A stretch of 64,000 nt of DNA, from contig JAOTOL010001604.1 of NCBI GenBank assembly GCA_034440575.1, forward strand, positions 1,780,001 through 1,844,000. Reading direction: 5' to 3'. This DNA comes from Imbricaverruca yamaguchii. Lineage: Eukaryota > Arthropoda > Thecostraca > Neoverrucidae. The translations under genes were made by a program, and so were the position numbers. The notes beneath the pieces were generated by a model, which saw nothing but the letters and a program-made list of their open reading frames with translations, was not told the origin of the DNA and made no database searches. Below are positions 34,800 to 47,459 of this stretch, one piece after another (positions within the stretch are counted from its first letter, which is position 1; every line of letters starts with the position of its first letter).

Positions 34800-36725
34800 G
34801 CGCCGCATTGTCCCACAGTGGAAAGGACGCTGGATAGCCACACCCGCAGGTGGTGTGTACCGCCACACTGCTCGCCAGTGGGTAGGACGCTGGATAGCCA
34901 CACCGGCAGGTGGTGTGTACCGCCACACTGTTCGCCAGTGGGTAGGACGCTGGATAGCCACACCACGGGTGGTGTGTACCGCCACACCGCAGTGGGTAGG
35001 ACGCTGGATAGCCACACCGGCAGGTGGTGTACCGCCACACTGTTCGCCAGTGGGTAGGACGCTGGATAGCCACACCGGCAGGTGGTGTGTACCGCCACAC
35101 TGTTCGCCAGTGGGTAGGACGCTGGATAGCCACACCGGCAGGTGGTGTGTACCGCCACACTGTTCGCCAGTGGTGGCACTGCACTGTTCGCCAGTGGGTA
35201 GGACGCTGGATAGCCACACCGGCAGGTGGTGTGTACCGCCACACTGTCCCACAGTGGGTAGGACGCTGGATAGCCACACCGGCAGGTGGTGTGTACCGCC
35301 ACACTGTTCGCCAGTGGGTAGGACGCTGGATAGCCACACCGGCAGGACTGGTGGGTACCGCCACATGTCCGCCAGTGGGTAGGACGCTGGATAGCCACAC
35401 CGGCAGGTGGTGTGTGCACACTCCAGTGGTAGGACGCTGGATAGCCACACCGGCAGGTGGTGTGTACCGCCACACTGTTCGCCAGTGGGTAGGACGCTGG
35501 ATAGCCACACCGGCAGGTGGTGTGTACCGCCACACTGCTCGCCAGTGGGTAGGACGCTGGATAGCCACACCGGCAGGTGGTGTGTACCGCCCCACTGCTC
35601 GCCAGTGGGTAGGACGCTGGATAGCCACACCGGCAGGTGGTGTGTACCGCCACACTGTCGCAATCGCCAGTGGGTAGGACGCTGGATAGCCACACCGGCA
35701 GGTGGTGTGTACCGCCACACTGTTCGCCAGTGGGTAGGACGCTGGATAGCCACACCGGCAGGTGGTGTGTACCGCCACACTGTTCGCCAGTGGGTAGGAC
35801 GCTGGATAGGCCACACTGTTCGCCAGTGGGTAGGACGCTGGATAGCCACACCGGCAGGTGGTGTACCGCCACACTGTTCGCCAGTGGGTAGGACGCTGGA
35901 TAGCCACACCGGCAGGTGGTGTGTACCGCCACACTGTTCGCCAGTGGGTAGGACGCTGGATAGCCACACCGGCAGGTGGTGTGTACCGCCACTGTTCGCC
36001 AGTGGGTAGGACGCTGGATAGCCACACCGGCAGGTGGTGTGTACCGCCACACTGTTCGCCAGTGGGTAGGACGCTGGATAGCCACACCGGCAGGTGGTGT
36101 GTACCGCCACACTGTTCGCCAGTGGGTAGGACGCTGGATAGCCACACCGCCCCTCCGTGGGGGTGGTGGTGTACCGCCACACTGTTCGCCAGTGGGTAGG
36201 ACGCTGGATAGCCACACCGGCAGGTGGTGTGTACCGCCACACTGTTCGCCAGTGGGTAGGACGCTGGATAGCCACACCGGCAGGTGGTGTGTACCGCCAC
36301 ACTGTTCGCCAGTGGGTAGGACGCTGGATAGCCACACCGGCGGTGGTGTACCGCCACACTGTTCGCCAGTGGGTAGGACGCTGGATAGCCACACCGGCAG
36401 GTGGTGTGTCCGCCGCCTACGCTGGTGACGGGGGTCCTACAGGTTGTGTACCGCCGCACTGTTCGCCAGTGGGTAGGACGCTGGATAGCCACACCGGCAG
36501 GTGGTGTGTACCGCCACACTGTTCGCCAGTGGGTAGGACGCTGGATAGCCACACCGGCAGGTGGTGTGTACCGCCACACTGTTCGCCAGTGGGTAGGACG
36601 CTGGATAGCCACACCGGCAGGTGGTGTGTACCGCCACACTGTTCGCCAGTGGGTAGGACGCTGGATAGCCACACCGGCAGGTGGTGTGTACCGCCACACT
36701 GTTCGCCAGTGGGTAGGACGCCCCA
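34800..36725. repeat. 60-bp minisatellite, about 31 copies
   Basis: Nearly 2 kb of a highly homogeneous 60-bp unit containing TGTTCGCCAGTGGGTAGGAC and GATAGCCACACCGGCAGG. A few units are truncated (near 34990, 35170, 35420, 35810, 36150 and 36410). Because 60 is a multiple of three, all frames stay open for hundreds of codons on both strands, and the apparent 560-700-residue proteins are artefacts. Confidence 0.97.
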
Positions 36726-37007
36726 TGGCCACCTGGGCAGACGGTGTACTCACCACCGTATTTGGAAATCGTTTGCTGGTTGGCTGTTTGGGTTTAGGGG
36801 CGCACCGCCTGCGTTGGTCATACAGCGCCCATTGGGAATCGTTTGTAGCTCGAGGTGGTTCATTGCCGGTGGATATGTGACGTGCCATTCACCCTTCAGC
36901 CTTCACCGTCTAATGACGTGATGGTGGCGCAGTTCGGCCAGCTGAGTTGCCGGATTCAGGAGCCGGCGCCAACACGCTGATGCCGAGCCACTTGTCCGCC
37001 CGCATCG

Positions 37008-37730
37008 TGTAGTCTGGACACTCGGGCTCGTCATGTAGTCTGGACACCCGGGCTCGTCATGTAGTCTGGACACTCGGGCTCGTCATGTAGTCTGGACACT
37101 CGGGCTCGTCATGCAGTCTGGACAACCGGGCTCGTCATGTAGTCTGGACACTCGGGCTCGTCATGTAGTCTGGACACTCGGGCTCGTCATGCAGTCTGGA
37201 CACTCGGGCTCGTCATGCAGTCTGGACACTCGGGCTCGTCATGCAGTCTGGACACTCGGGCTCGTCATGTAGTCTGGACACCCGGGCTCGTCATGTAGTC
37301 TGGACACCCGGGCTCGTCATGTAGTCTGGACACCCGGGCTCGTCATGTAGTCTGGACACCCGGGCTCGTCATGTAGTCTGGACACCCGGGCTCGTCATGC
37401 AGTCTGGACACTCGGCTCGTCATGTAGTCTGGACACTCGGGCTCGTCATGTAGTCTGAGTTGACACTCGGGCTCGTCATGTAGTCTGGACACTCGGGCTC
37501 GTCATGTAGTCTGGACACTCGGGCTCGTCATGTAGTCTGGACACTCGGGCTCGTCATGTAGTCTGGACACTCGGGGCTCGTCATGTAATCTGGACACTCG
37601 GGCTCGTCATGTAGTCTGAACACTCGGGCTCGTCATGTAGTCTGGACACCCGGGCTCGTCATGTAGTCTAGACACTCGGGCTCGTCATGTAGTCATGACA
37701 CCCGGGCTCGTCATGTAGCCTAGACACTGA
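37008..37730. repeat. 26-bp minisatellite, about 27 copies
   Basis: Homogeneous unit with GTAGTCTGGACACTCGGGCT and T/C variants at two positions. A few copies have 1-6-bp indels (near 37410, 37455 and 37575). Confidence 0.97.
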
Positions 37731-37856
37731 GACGCCACACAGGAGGCATCGTTCAGATGCGTATTTGCACTCTTTTCGCGGTGTTTTTAGGCAAAGCACT
37801 TGACAACATTATTAGTATAGTATAATGGTGTATAGTATATAGTATACTGCACCGAC

Positions 37857-38041
37857 CTCGCATGTCAGATCTTCTTTGCACAGTATTGCGATGTTCTCCT
37901 CGGCTGACATATCACCGCACAAAGAAGTGTCGACGTGGGCGCCGATCTGCAGCTGCTCGAGAGGACGCGAGGCCGCGTCGTGACGCCGCAGGGCATACCG
38001 ACGGAGCTGGGTCGCCTGTGCGTCCCGCAGGTCCGCTGCCA
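37857..38041 (-). CDS. Candidate orphan exon, product unknown
   Basis: On the minus strand an acceptor-like GGCTGGCAG precedes a reading that continues DLRDAQATQLRRYALRRHDA, then SRPLEQLQIGAHV and CGDMSAEENIAILCKEDLTC. It closes at a possible donor (GAG then GTCGGT) after 37857. GC-rich codons and a helical charged pattern stand out from the AT-rich flank at 37740-37850, and a tandem array lies just upstream, as with the real exons of the window. I do not recognise the protein, and no neighbouring exon was found, so it could be chance. Confidence 0.3.
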
Positions 38042-38089
38042 GCCACCGTCGAGTCGCGAAGGCGCGGCGACGACTGACCGCAGCGGCTG

Positions 38090-38335
38090 ACCGAAGAGAA
38101 CCTGAGCCGGGGGATGTCGGGCCGCAGCGGGTGACTGAAGAGCACCTGTGCCGGGGGATGTCGGGCCGCAGCGGGCTGACCGAAGAGCACCTGAGCCGGG
38201 GATGTCGGGCCGCAGCGGGTGACCGAAGAGCACCTGTGCCGGGGAGATGTCGGACCGCAGCGGGTGACCGAAGAGCACCCGTGCCGGCGGATGTCGGGCC
38301 GCAGCGGGTGACCGAAGAGCACCTGTGTCGACGAT
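38090..38335. repeat. 44-bp tandem repeat, about 5.5 copies
   Basis: Units contain GTGACCGAAGAGCACCTGTG and GGATGTCGGGCCGCAG. The last 30 bp before the candidate exon at 37857-38041 are a diverged version of the unit. Confidence 0.92.
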
Positions 38336-38339
38336 CTTC

Positions 38340-40565
38340 CGTCAGCCCGAGCATTGTTTCGCAGCTCCAGTAGGATTTGCGAGTAGAATGTACGAGTAGG
38401 AGGTGATGTGGTGCATGCGTATGATGCACTATGGCGATGACGATTTGTCGCGACCGTTTCTTGTTCTTGTGTCGTACTGGCACAAGAACTGACACAACAT
38501 GTTATGTCGTAAATCTTCGTTTGAACACCCAATCCTGCTCTACAACTATGTTAACACGCGTAGCATGCGATGGTTTTATCTTGAATTCACTTGCTAGATT
38601 ATTATATGCGTGGTTGCTTAGTTGTGCTCAATCGGAGGTAGCCTAGACAGCTTTGATTGACACACATTTTCCGCTTAGTATGATTTGTTTTGCTATCGAG
38701 AGTGGCGAACGCATGGCGCAACGTGAATGCGCTGGAGGCCGTATGATGTCTATATATATATATATATATAATATAAATGCTTTTACCCGTCACTAGTCTT
38801 CATCGGTTGGTCAGACAAGTCAAGGTGTAAGACAGGTTAGCGACAGGTTTTTGATCAAAGGGTGGTAGATCAACGAAATATGCTGCCTGCTCATGTTGTG
38901 GGAAGCCATCATTGAATGTATTAAAGAAAAGGTGGATAAGTTTTTTGGTTGCACAACCTTGCTGTTGAGTTCCAATTAGAGATGGATGGGTAATATGTGC
39001 CTTGGCCCGTCCCGTCTCGTGGGGGGGGGTCTTCAACCGCCCCCCTCAGGTTTTTCGCGGATAGCGGACGAACGGCGCGGGGCAGCGCGCCCAGATTTGG
39101 CATACCTTTTCCCACATCAATTTAACATGTTAATTCAAATTTGTTAAGGTCAGATCTTCTAGGGTCAACGAGTTAGTCAAGGTCAAGTGAGGTCACCTCC
39201 AAAAAAGTTCAACCAGTCGTCACGCTTTAACGGATAATAGAGATATTTTAATGAAACTTTCAGCGTTTGCTTATCTTTACGGATGCAACAAAACGTACGA
39301 GAGGAATTTGTCTTCTTCATTTTTTCGTTTTCGACTACATATAAAATTTGCGTATTTGCCAAATTGCAGTCCAAATACAGGATTCTGGCTAAAGTAAGTA
39401 TTTTGTATTAGGAAAGGTGACTTCCAACAACGTTTCTCGGTCTGCTCTACCCATTGGAAAAGGAAAATTAAAGAAAACTTGAAAACAAAAGTTTGAAATT
39501 TGTCGAGGGGGGGGGGGAGTTATACCCCTGGTCGAGTTCGCTGCCATTTTCGCATTCCAAATAACTTGTTTTTTTTCATACAGCCCCCAAAATGAGCTCC
39601 CCAGAGTCAAAAACATCATGTAAGTCTTGAAAAGTCATGAAAATCTATCCCCCTGGTGACGTCACTTTTGGGGGAAAATTGTTTTGGAGGATGGACCCGG
39701 ACCCTACTCGGCGAGCGCTTTCCGATGACGCCTCTTTCGTTTTCGTGGGATGCTTAGTTTATATTTTAGAGGGGGTCTTCAACCCCCCCGAGACGGGGTG
39801 GGAGGATTTGACCGGAAAGACGGCGCGGGTTAGTAGGTGGGTGGATGGGCAGGATCCTGGTACATATCTTCTTTAGAATGTAGGATATGGTGTTCGCTAG
39901 AATGTTGAGCATCTTGTTCTCCAGGTTTATAGTAGCTTATAGCTTATACCTTATCGTCTCTTTACGTGCTTAATCCAGATGCAGAGGTACACAAACTTGC
40001 CATTTCGCCTGCCGCTGTAGGTAACAGATATTGGCTGAAGCTATGCAGCTGTTGTGACAGATAATCATTATTCGAAAAAGAAAAGGTATTCACCACATAA
40101 TGAACATAAATTGCTTCAGGAAAGACATTTCAAAGGAAAACACTTCATGTACAGTTTATTTGTTGGCTATTTCACAGACTATTCGCTTATATTTAGGTAA
40201 GTTATCACTGCAATTTCGGAACAGGGCATTTGGCAGCGCAAGCTCTTTTGGGACAGATCCCGGTGCACAATATCGGCTGCACGCAGCCAGCTCCATTAGG
40301 CTGAGCCATGGTGCAGCAGGCTGTCACAGATATACCGTGACAGTCGATAAGGTGCGATTGCGGTGCAGTTCCCAAACGTTTGTATGAGACAAGACGTACA
40401 ACGGGCACCGAAAGTTTCGAAATGTGACAGATTTGTGGGTTGCAATGCTTGTACGTGACATTCTTCACGTTTTGTGCACCTCTGTCCGGATGGTTCTTAT
40501 TAAGTCTGAACACTTTGCGACTTTCTAACATGCAAGAGCTATGTCCCACCCGACACATGGGAATA
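38340..40565. other. Intergenic, no gene seen
   Basis: Unique, mostly AT-rich sequence with a (TA)n tract near 38752-38772 and short G runs near 39021 and 39506. No recognisable domain. Confidence 0.4.
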
Positions 40566-40567
40566 AT

Positions 40568-41075
40568 CTGCTGAGACAGACCCTAACATCTTGTGGTGCG
40601 TCATCTTGTCAGAGAGGCTCTCTTGGTAGTCTCTTGAGAGAGACCTTAACATCTTGTGGTGCGTCATCTTGCTAAAGATGCTCTCTTGTTAGTCTGTTGA
40701 GACAGACCCTAACATCCCGTAGTGCGTCATCTTGCTAAAGATGCTCTCTTGTTAGTCTTTTGAGACAGACCCTTACATCCTGTGGTGCGTTATCTTGCTA
40801 GAGAGGCTCTATTGTTAGTCTGTTGAGAGAGACCCTAACATCCTGTGGTACGTCGTCTTGCCAAAGAGTCTCTCTTGTTAGTCTGTTCAAAGAGACCCTA
40901 ACATCCTGTGGTGCGTCATCTTGCTAGAGAGGCCCTCTTGTTAGTCTGTTGAGACAGACCCTAACATCCCGTGGTGCGTCATCTTGCTAAAGATGCTCTC
41001 TTGTTAGTCTGTTGAGACAGACACTAACATCCCGTGGTGCGTCATCTTGCCAGAGAGGCTCCCTTGTTTGACTGG
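40568..41075. repeat. 62-bp tandem repeat, eight copies
   Basis: Units contain CCTAACATCCTGTGGTGCGT and CATCTTGCTAGAGAGGCTCT. A single inverted fragment (GATGACGCACCAC) occurs again at 41218-41232. Confidence 0.93.
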
Positions 41076-42475
41076 GGACGGCGAGATGGCGGCTGGTGGA
41101 GGATGAGACGACGTTATCGGCGTCCTTGTCGACAACACTGATGTGATGATGAACTGTATGTGATATATCAATCAAGTGAAAAAATAGTAATTTATAATAA
41201 AAAAAAATATAAGGCAAGATGACGCACCACTGCATGGGTGTTCGGATCTGCCTCAGCAGATTAACAAGAGGACGAGGCCCAAAACGAGTATCTCGGACCT
41301 ACGCAATCACAGGAGTTCTGATGCCCTGGTCATGCGTGCGGACAGGGCAGGGTACCTACCGGATTAGACAGGGTCAGTCACAATTGAAACAGTCCTACCA
41401 GAGCCTGAGAGGCGAGCGGTGGAGGAGGCGGCATTCGTGGCCACTGAGGCCACGACCAGCACATCGATGGGGTTCTGAAAGATTTGGAATATTACAGCTG
41501 AGCTAATCAGAAACATCATCGTTTCGTTGCTATGTGCTGACCCTGGATAAATAATGCGTAATTAGCATTTACTTACTCGTTCGCTGGAATTTTTCTTTCT
41601 CTTTGCAGTTGCGACCTACGTTTTGGCTTGCGATGGTCTCGACTCCAGTTAGTTTCAGCCGTTCCGTTTTCGTCGATGCACGGCTGAAAGACCGTCGCTG
41701 ACGGAAGGAGGAGACTGGAAATGGGCGTCACAGGCAGAGGTGTGGTTGATGGGGTGGGGGTGGGCTAGACTATCAACCCTGCTCTTCCGTTGTTCCGGCC
41801 GGAAGGTGCTCGGCTGCGGCGGGAAGAGGGACGTTGCCAGATATCACAACACATTTCAGCTTTGAATTAATTTCTGCGTGGTACTTCGTAACACTGCGTG
41901 TTCCCATCTGGCCATTTATCATGTTTCAGAGTTACGGAAGTGTACTGGCCCATTAATCCCTGATTCTTTTCTGGCTTAGTTCCGTAACCGGAAATTCCGC
42001 GAGTGGTCCGCCGAGTGCGACATCTACCGGCTGTAAGAATAGCTCGTAGTAGTTTGATGCCGCTAAAGATGACGGGAACAGCCTGCTCAGTCGCACGCCG
42101 CGCCCTAAGGCGCGGATTGAGCTCTCACCACCCAGCATCTCGTATCAATGCTAATAAACGTTGCCCTCACGGGAAAATACTATATTCGCTGTGATTGTAT
42201 TTGTTATCTTCATCTCAGTGTCGCTCATCAAATCATCCATCGAACCGTGCACTTGACATGAATTGTGTTGGCGGCTTTGTGATATTCCGAAGAGGTTCAG
42301 AAGTCGGTGGTACGAAAAGTGAACTGGACCGTGATTAAAAAAATGTTTAAGCACACTCAGGCTCGACCCATATATTGTTTTCCTGATGAAGGCAACGCTG
42401 CGAAATGTCTGGATTATTTATACAAGTTATAATTTATAACTCAATCGATATATACCTTACCGTTCTTCATCAGAC
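41076..42475. other. Intergenic, no gene seen
   Basis: No tandem repeat or recognisable domain found in 1.4 kb. Confidence 0.35.
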
Positions 42476-42479
42476 TGTT

Positions 42480-43330
42480 TTTACCAATCTGTCCCTCCGA
42501 CGACTTAAAGTCCTTGGCGATGCCAGGTCAGCAGACAGCTAACCGCGCCCTTCGCTTCGTCCGGTCAATGCCCTGGTGACCGCCGTGCAAATCCGCCGGC
42601 ATTTCCTCACGCAGGGTCTGCGCGATAATCAGACGATGCCCGTACACGACGACCCCGTCGTCGTATGCGGTAATCAGACGAGATAATCAGACGATGCCGG
42701 CATTGAGCGGACGCCTCAGTATGGCCTCAATGCGGTCAGAAGCTCACAATGGTCCGACAGGCCTCTCGTGATCACACCGCAGAGAGCTAGCTGCCTAATC
42801 GGGATCTCGTCCCGCAGCAGCACGCACTTTTTCTAGCGTGGTGAGCTTCGAGCGTCGTCGGAGAACTTTCTGGCGTCCCTGAAGAGGAGCGAGACGAATG
42901 CCACCCTCATTTGCAGCGCACTCAGGTTGGCACTGACAGCAGCATGAAGCACGCTGAGTCCCCTCCAGCCACTTCATGTTCGGGCGCAGGGTCCTGGACC
43001 TGCGCGCGCGACAGGGCGTCGGGGATCTCGTCCCCGAGATCCGTTCTCTAGTCGGGTTGTGACGAGATCCCTTCTGCCAACTAGTCCGGAAGCTGTAGCA
43101 AATCAGCTTTTCCCGCATGCACTGAAGTGCGGGATTTTTAATGTCGCTGCTACCTTTGCAGTTCATAATAGAAACTAGGGGTTTGTGGTCGACGACTATG
43201 CCAAAATGAGTTCGTCCGGCTATGTACGTTTTGCATTTTGCGCACGCCAGCACCCACACGCTCCGAGCTCTACTTCTGCCACGGGATATCTGGTCTCGGC
43301 ATCCAATAGGAATCGAAAGCAACACTGTAC
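42480..43330 (-). pseudogene. Ty3/gypsy pol remnant: RNase H and integrase zinc-binding domain
   Basis: The minus-strand reading gives the end of a retrotransposon RNase H (GIVVDHKPLVSIMNCKGSSD, then NPALQCMREKLICYSF). After a broken linker comes an integrase HHCC-type zinc-binding domain (DDGVVVYGHRLIIAQTLREE, then ADLHGGHQGIDRTKRRAR). Several frame changes separate them. No integrase core follows, so the copy is truncated. It abuts the 840-bp CA tract region and may be a different copy from the integrase at 21640-22600. Confidence 0.85.
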
Positions 43331-43523
43331 CGAGTTTCTACGAGTCACGATAACAATGCAACAGAGCAAACACCATACCTGGAGTTTCAGAGAAATTAGT
43401 CCGCACCATAGTTGGCCTTGGTGGCTGGAAGAATGTCATAATATGTGCGGCACGAGTGTCACGGTCACGGCCTGCGAACCATGTGCATCGTGCTGTGAGG
43501 TCCACTGTCGTACGTCGCGTGGT

Positions 43524-44397
<874 letters not shown>

Positions 44398-44799
44398 ATA
44401 TTCCTGATGCATTTGAGAAGCATTTGCTTTATTGCATGTCTTATTGAAGGCTATAAGCGAAATGCAACTGACTTCGTGACAAATGCAGATTTATTTCCAG
44501 ACTTCGTAAGTATTGGCGTTTCAAAAAGCTACGTTTTCGGCTGGTTAACGAACCACCCAGAAACGTAGCTTTTGCATAGCGTTGTCTATGATTTGAAACA
44601 CTTCCTTCGTCCCTATCTCGGATGCAGTTTGCAAAACAAATATTCCTTCTACTCATGCGATTCTCCTAACTGCCTAGAGTGCCACTTGGCTATTTAACCT
44701 CGTGAGGAAAAATCTTAGTTCGTGATTGGAGAAAGGTATCAATCATTGTCGCATGGTCCGGCCGTTGAAGCACTGCGCCAGTGAATACATGCGCGCACG

Positions 44800-45245
44800 C
44801 CGGCCTAAGATGTCACTGCCGTGACGCTGTGACGCCACGTGACGGTGTGACGTATTCCCCCGGCCGGCGCCCGAGCGAACATGGCCCAATCAGCGGCCGG
44901 GGGACTCCGGTAAACAGGAGCGGCCGCTCGGCGCGTGCTCCATCACGCCAAGCACCGCCGCCAGTCTGCAGCTGCCATTGGGATGGGTTATTGAATTCGT
45001 GCCGGCACGCGCGGCGCGGCCACGCCTTTGTTGGCGGCCAGCAGCAACAAGTGGGGGCGGGCGGGCCGGCGCTCCATTGCCGCCACTCGGCACCGTCACG
45101 CAGCGTCCTCATGGCGCGCCCCAAGACGATGAGAATAGCTCAACACGGCTGGCGTCTGGTCAACCACGGCATAATCACGCGGCAGCCCGGAACTGGCGCG
45201 CCGCAGGCGCCGTCAGCCAGTTGTGCCAGAGTCCTTCATGGCGCC
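44800..45245 (+). promoter_or_regulatory. CpG-rich candidate promoter region upstream of Tdc
   Basis: A 450-bp CpG-dense segment, unlike its AT-rich flanks, about 2 kb upstream of the first Tdc coding exon. It carries a CCAAT box in good context (CCAATCAGCG at 44885-44894) and an E-box-like CCACGTGACGG near 44832. It could hold the transcription start and a non-coding first exon. No TATA box or donor was assigned, and a LINE remnant separates it from the gene. Confidence 0.3.
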
Positions 45246-45248
45246 GCA

Positions 45249-46135
45249 TCAATTATCAAGGATAGAATAGTTGGTTACCTGGAAGGAAACATATTTATTC
45301 AAGATACTCATCATGGGTTTAGAAAATTGTGATCGTGTCTCACAAATCTTTTGGACTTTTTAATTTTGCTACAGAACAATTTGATCAGGGAAATCAGGTT
45401 GATGTAACTTATCTTGACTTTAGTAAGGCCTTTGACAAGGTATCCCATTAACGGTTAATGATGCAGCTTCAGGTCCGTGGTATTGCAGGTAGCATCCTAA
45501 AACGGATAGAGTTGTAGCTTTCAGATAGACAGCAGAGAGTGATGCTGAATCATATCTGCTGATGATAGCAGAGAGTGAAGTCACCATGACAAAATGTTCT
45601 TAGTGAAGTCCTCCAGGGGTCAGTACTGGGACCACTATTGTTCATTTTATTTGTAAATAGCATTGAAAGTGGCATAAACAGGAAGGTTTTGAAATTTGCG
45701 GGTGATTTGAAGATCTTTAGAGCAATAACAGGACACAATGAGCATATTTCGTTGCAGAAAGACTTAGAAAAACTTGTGAAAAGTGGTCCAAAAATGGCAA
45801 ATGAAATTTAATTTGGTAAGTGCAAAATCATGTATTTAGGTAGGCATCATATGAAGGCTTGATGATGTGCCACTTGATGAGTAGCCAAGTACTATCGGTG
45901 ACTCAGGAGAAGGACTTAGGTGTTATTCTGAACACAAAATTGGGGGCATCAGAACAGACCAAAGAAGCCAGAAAGAAGGCACTGAGAATGCTTGGGGCAA
46001 TACATATGAATGTATCATACAGAAGTAAAGAAGTCATCAGGAAGCTGTACTGTGCATATGTAAGGCTACATTTGGAATAATGTGTCCAAGCTTGGTCTCC
46101 TCGTTATGAAAAGATTGTTGGCTTCTAGGAGAGTA
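45249..46135 (+). pseudogene. CR1/L2-like LINE reverse transcriptase remnant
   Basis: Heavily broken RT: DRIVGYLEGNIFI, TYLDFSKAFDKVSH near 45410-45450, the CR1-type PPGVS...GTTIVHF region near 45610-45650 (eroded from P-Q-G-S-V-L-G-P), and a degenerate active-site region where a G-D pair replaces A-D-D near 45700. The late block KDLGVILNTKL lies near 45913 and LYCAYVRLHLE near 46048. Many stops; an old, dead copy. Confidence 0.8.
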
Positions 46136-46139
46136 CAAA

Positions 46140-46730
46140 AGGGCTATAAAAATATTTATGCATATTTATTATTAAAATATATGAAAATATTTATGCGGCA
46201 AAAGGGCTAGACACATATTTATGCATTTTTGAAGATAAACTATGCCGATGTTATTTTACAACTATACTTTACAACTATATTTTGCGACTACACCATAGAC
46301 TGTGTAAACTCCCTGAACAAAATATCAGCTGTGAATATGAGGAAATCTTCACGATCATCCTAACCATGTTGAATCTCTTCATTTGCACATGTCTGTTTGT
46401 CGATAGGCTTAATACTAGTTGAAATTAATTACCCCAGCCATATTAGCACTCCTATATCCGGTATGCAATTAGATGACAATGCCATTGAACTGATGACTGG
46501 GCCCACGCCAAATATCACAAGGAAATGCAGTTGGCTCGATAGCTTTAATTCAATAATACCGGCATAGTCCTCATCCAATACACACGTGGGCGCGCTTCAA
46601 ACTTCTCCAATTACAACCTACACAAATCCTACACCGCACCCGCGACCGCTATCACTGTTTTGTCGAGACACCACGTGGAGTCGCGCATGGCGGCACCGGC
46701 TGCTCTGGGGCGGTCTGACAGCGGCGCCGC
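46140..46730. other. Tdc upstream flank, nothing recognised
   Basis: AT-rich to 46600 with several near-repeats of ATTTATGCAT. No coding signal. Confidence 0.4.
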
Positions 46731-46733
46731 TGT

Positions 46734-46987
46734 GATCCACAGCGCTGTCTGGTCTGCGGCGGCCTGACAGCGGCGCCGCTGTGATCCACAGCGCTGTCTG
46801 GTCTGCGGCGGCGTGACAGCGCCGCCGCTGTGATCCACAGCGCTGTCTGGTCTGCGGCGGCCTGACAGCGGCGCCGCTGTGATCCACAGCGCTGTCTGGT
46901 CTGCGGCGGCCTGACAGCGGCGCTGCTGTGATCCACAGCGCTGTCTGGTCTGCGGCGGCCTAACAGCGGCGCTGCTGTGATCCACAG
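46734..46987 (+). repeat. 49-bp array carrying the Tdc exon 1 acceptor
   Basis: Six occurrences of GATCCACAG at exactly 49-bp spacing (46734, 46783, 46832, 46881, 46930 and 46979). The last one is the probable acceptor immediately before the Tdc start-codon exon. The units contain GCTGTCTGGTCTGCGGCGGC and no ATG, so using an upstream copy would lengthen the 5' leader by multiples of 49 nt without adding a start codon. Confidence 0.88.
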
Positions 46988-47110
46988 CCGCGGCCGGGTG
47001 CGCCATGGACCACGACGAGTTCCGGCGAAGAGGCCGCCAAATGGTCGACTACATCGCCGACTACATGGAAAGTCTGCACCTGCGCCGCGTCACACCGGAC
47101 ATCGAGCCAG
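46988..47110 (+). CDS. Tdc: Tyrosine decarboxylase, exon 1 (start codon 47005; residues 1-35)
   Basis: The ATG lies in a strong context (GCGCCATGG) and is followed by MDHDEFRRRGRQMVDYIADY and LRRVTPDIEP, the N-terminal swap helix of group II PLP decarboxylases. The exon ends in phase 1 at 47110 with a weak donor (CCAG then GTCAGG), and the split glycine codon is completed by exon 2. The enzyme family decarboxylates aromatic amino acids in the cytosol as a dimer. Across the window the residues resemble arthropod tyrosine decarboxylase (making tyramine for octopamine) more than Dopa or histidine decarboxylase. The specificity-determining C-terminal loop is not in the window. Confidence 0.9.
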
Positions 47111-47459
47111 GTCAGGTCAGATGAGGTCGGGTCACACCGAACCCAGAGGCTTGCGCCGGGTCTAGAGCTGAATCAGGCCAGGTCAGGTCTCCGGTGTTAG
47201 GCTGCGTCCGATTTCGACCCAGGTCAGGTTACGTCAGGACATCTACAATAAGTTACACCCAACATCACACCGAGTCGAATCCGGCCAGATTGCCAGCGCC
47301 AGAAACACCCCAAATGGTGCCAGAGCAGGCCAGATGAGATCAGATCAGACCAGGGCTATTTCAATCCGAATGATTTCGGACCCAGGAAAGAGGAAAAGGG
47401 GACGAGAGCAATGGCGACGGCGAGGGCGAGAGCTTGGGCGAGTGCGAAGGTAAGGGCAA
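47111..47459. other. Tdc intron 1 start, (C)AGGTCAGGTCA-rich
   Basis: The donor region runs into several loose copies of CAGGTCAGGTCAGAT (47105-47125, 47175-47190, 47218-47232). The true donor GTCAGG is thus embedded in similar sequences, but no clear tandem unit can be set. Confidence 0.4.

Noticed and set aside
34680..36921. Reading frames of up to 698 residues on both strands
   Set aside because: They translate a 60-bp tandem repeat whose period is a multiple of three. All frames are open and the peptides are periodic.
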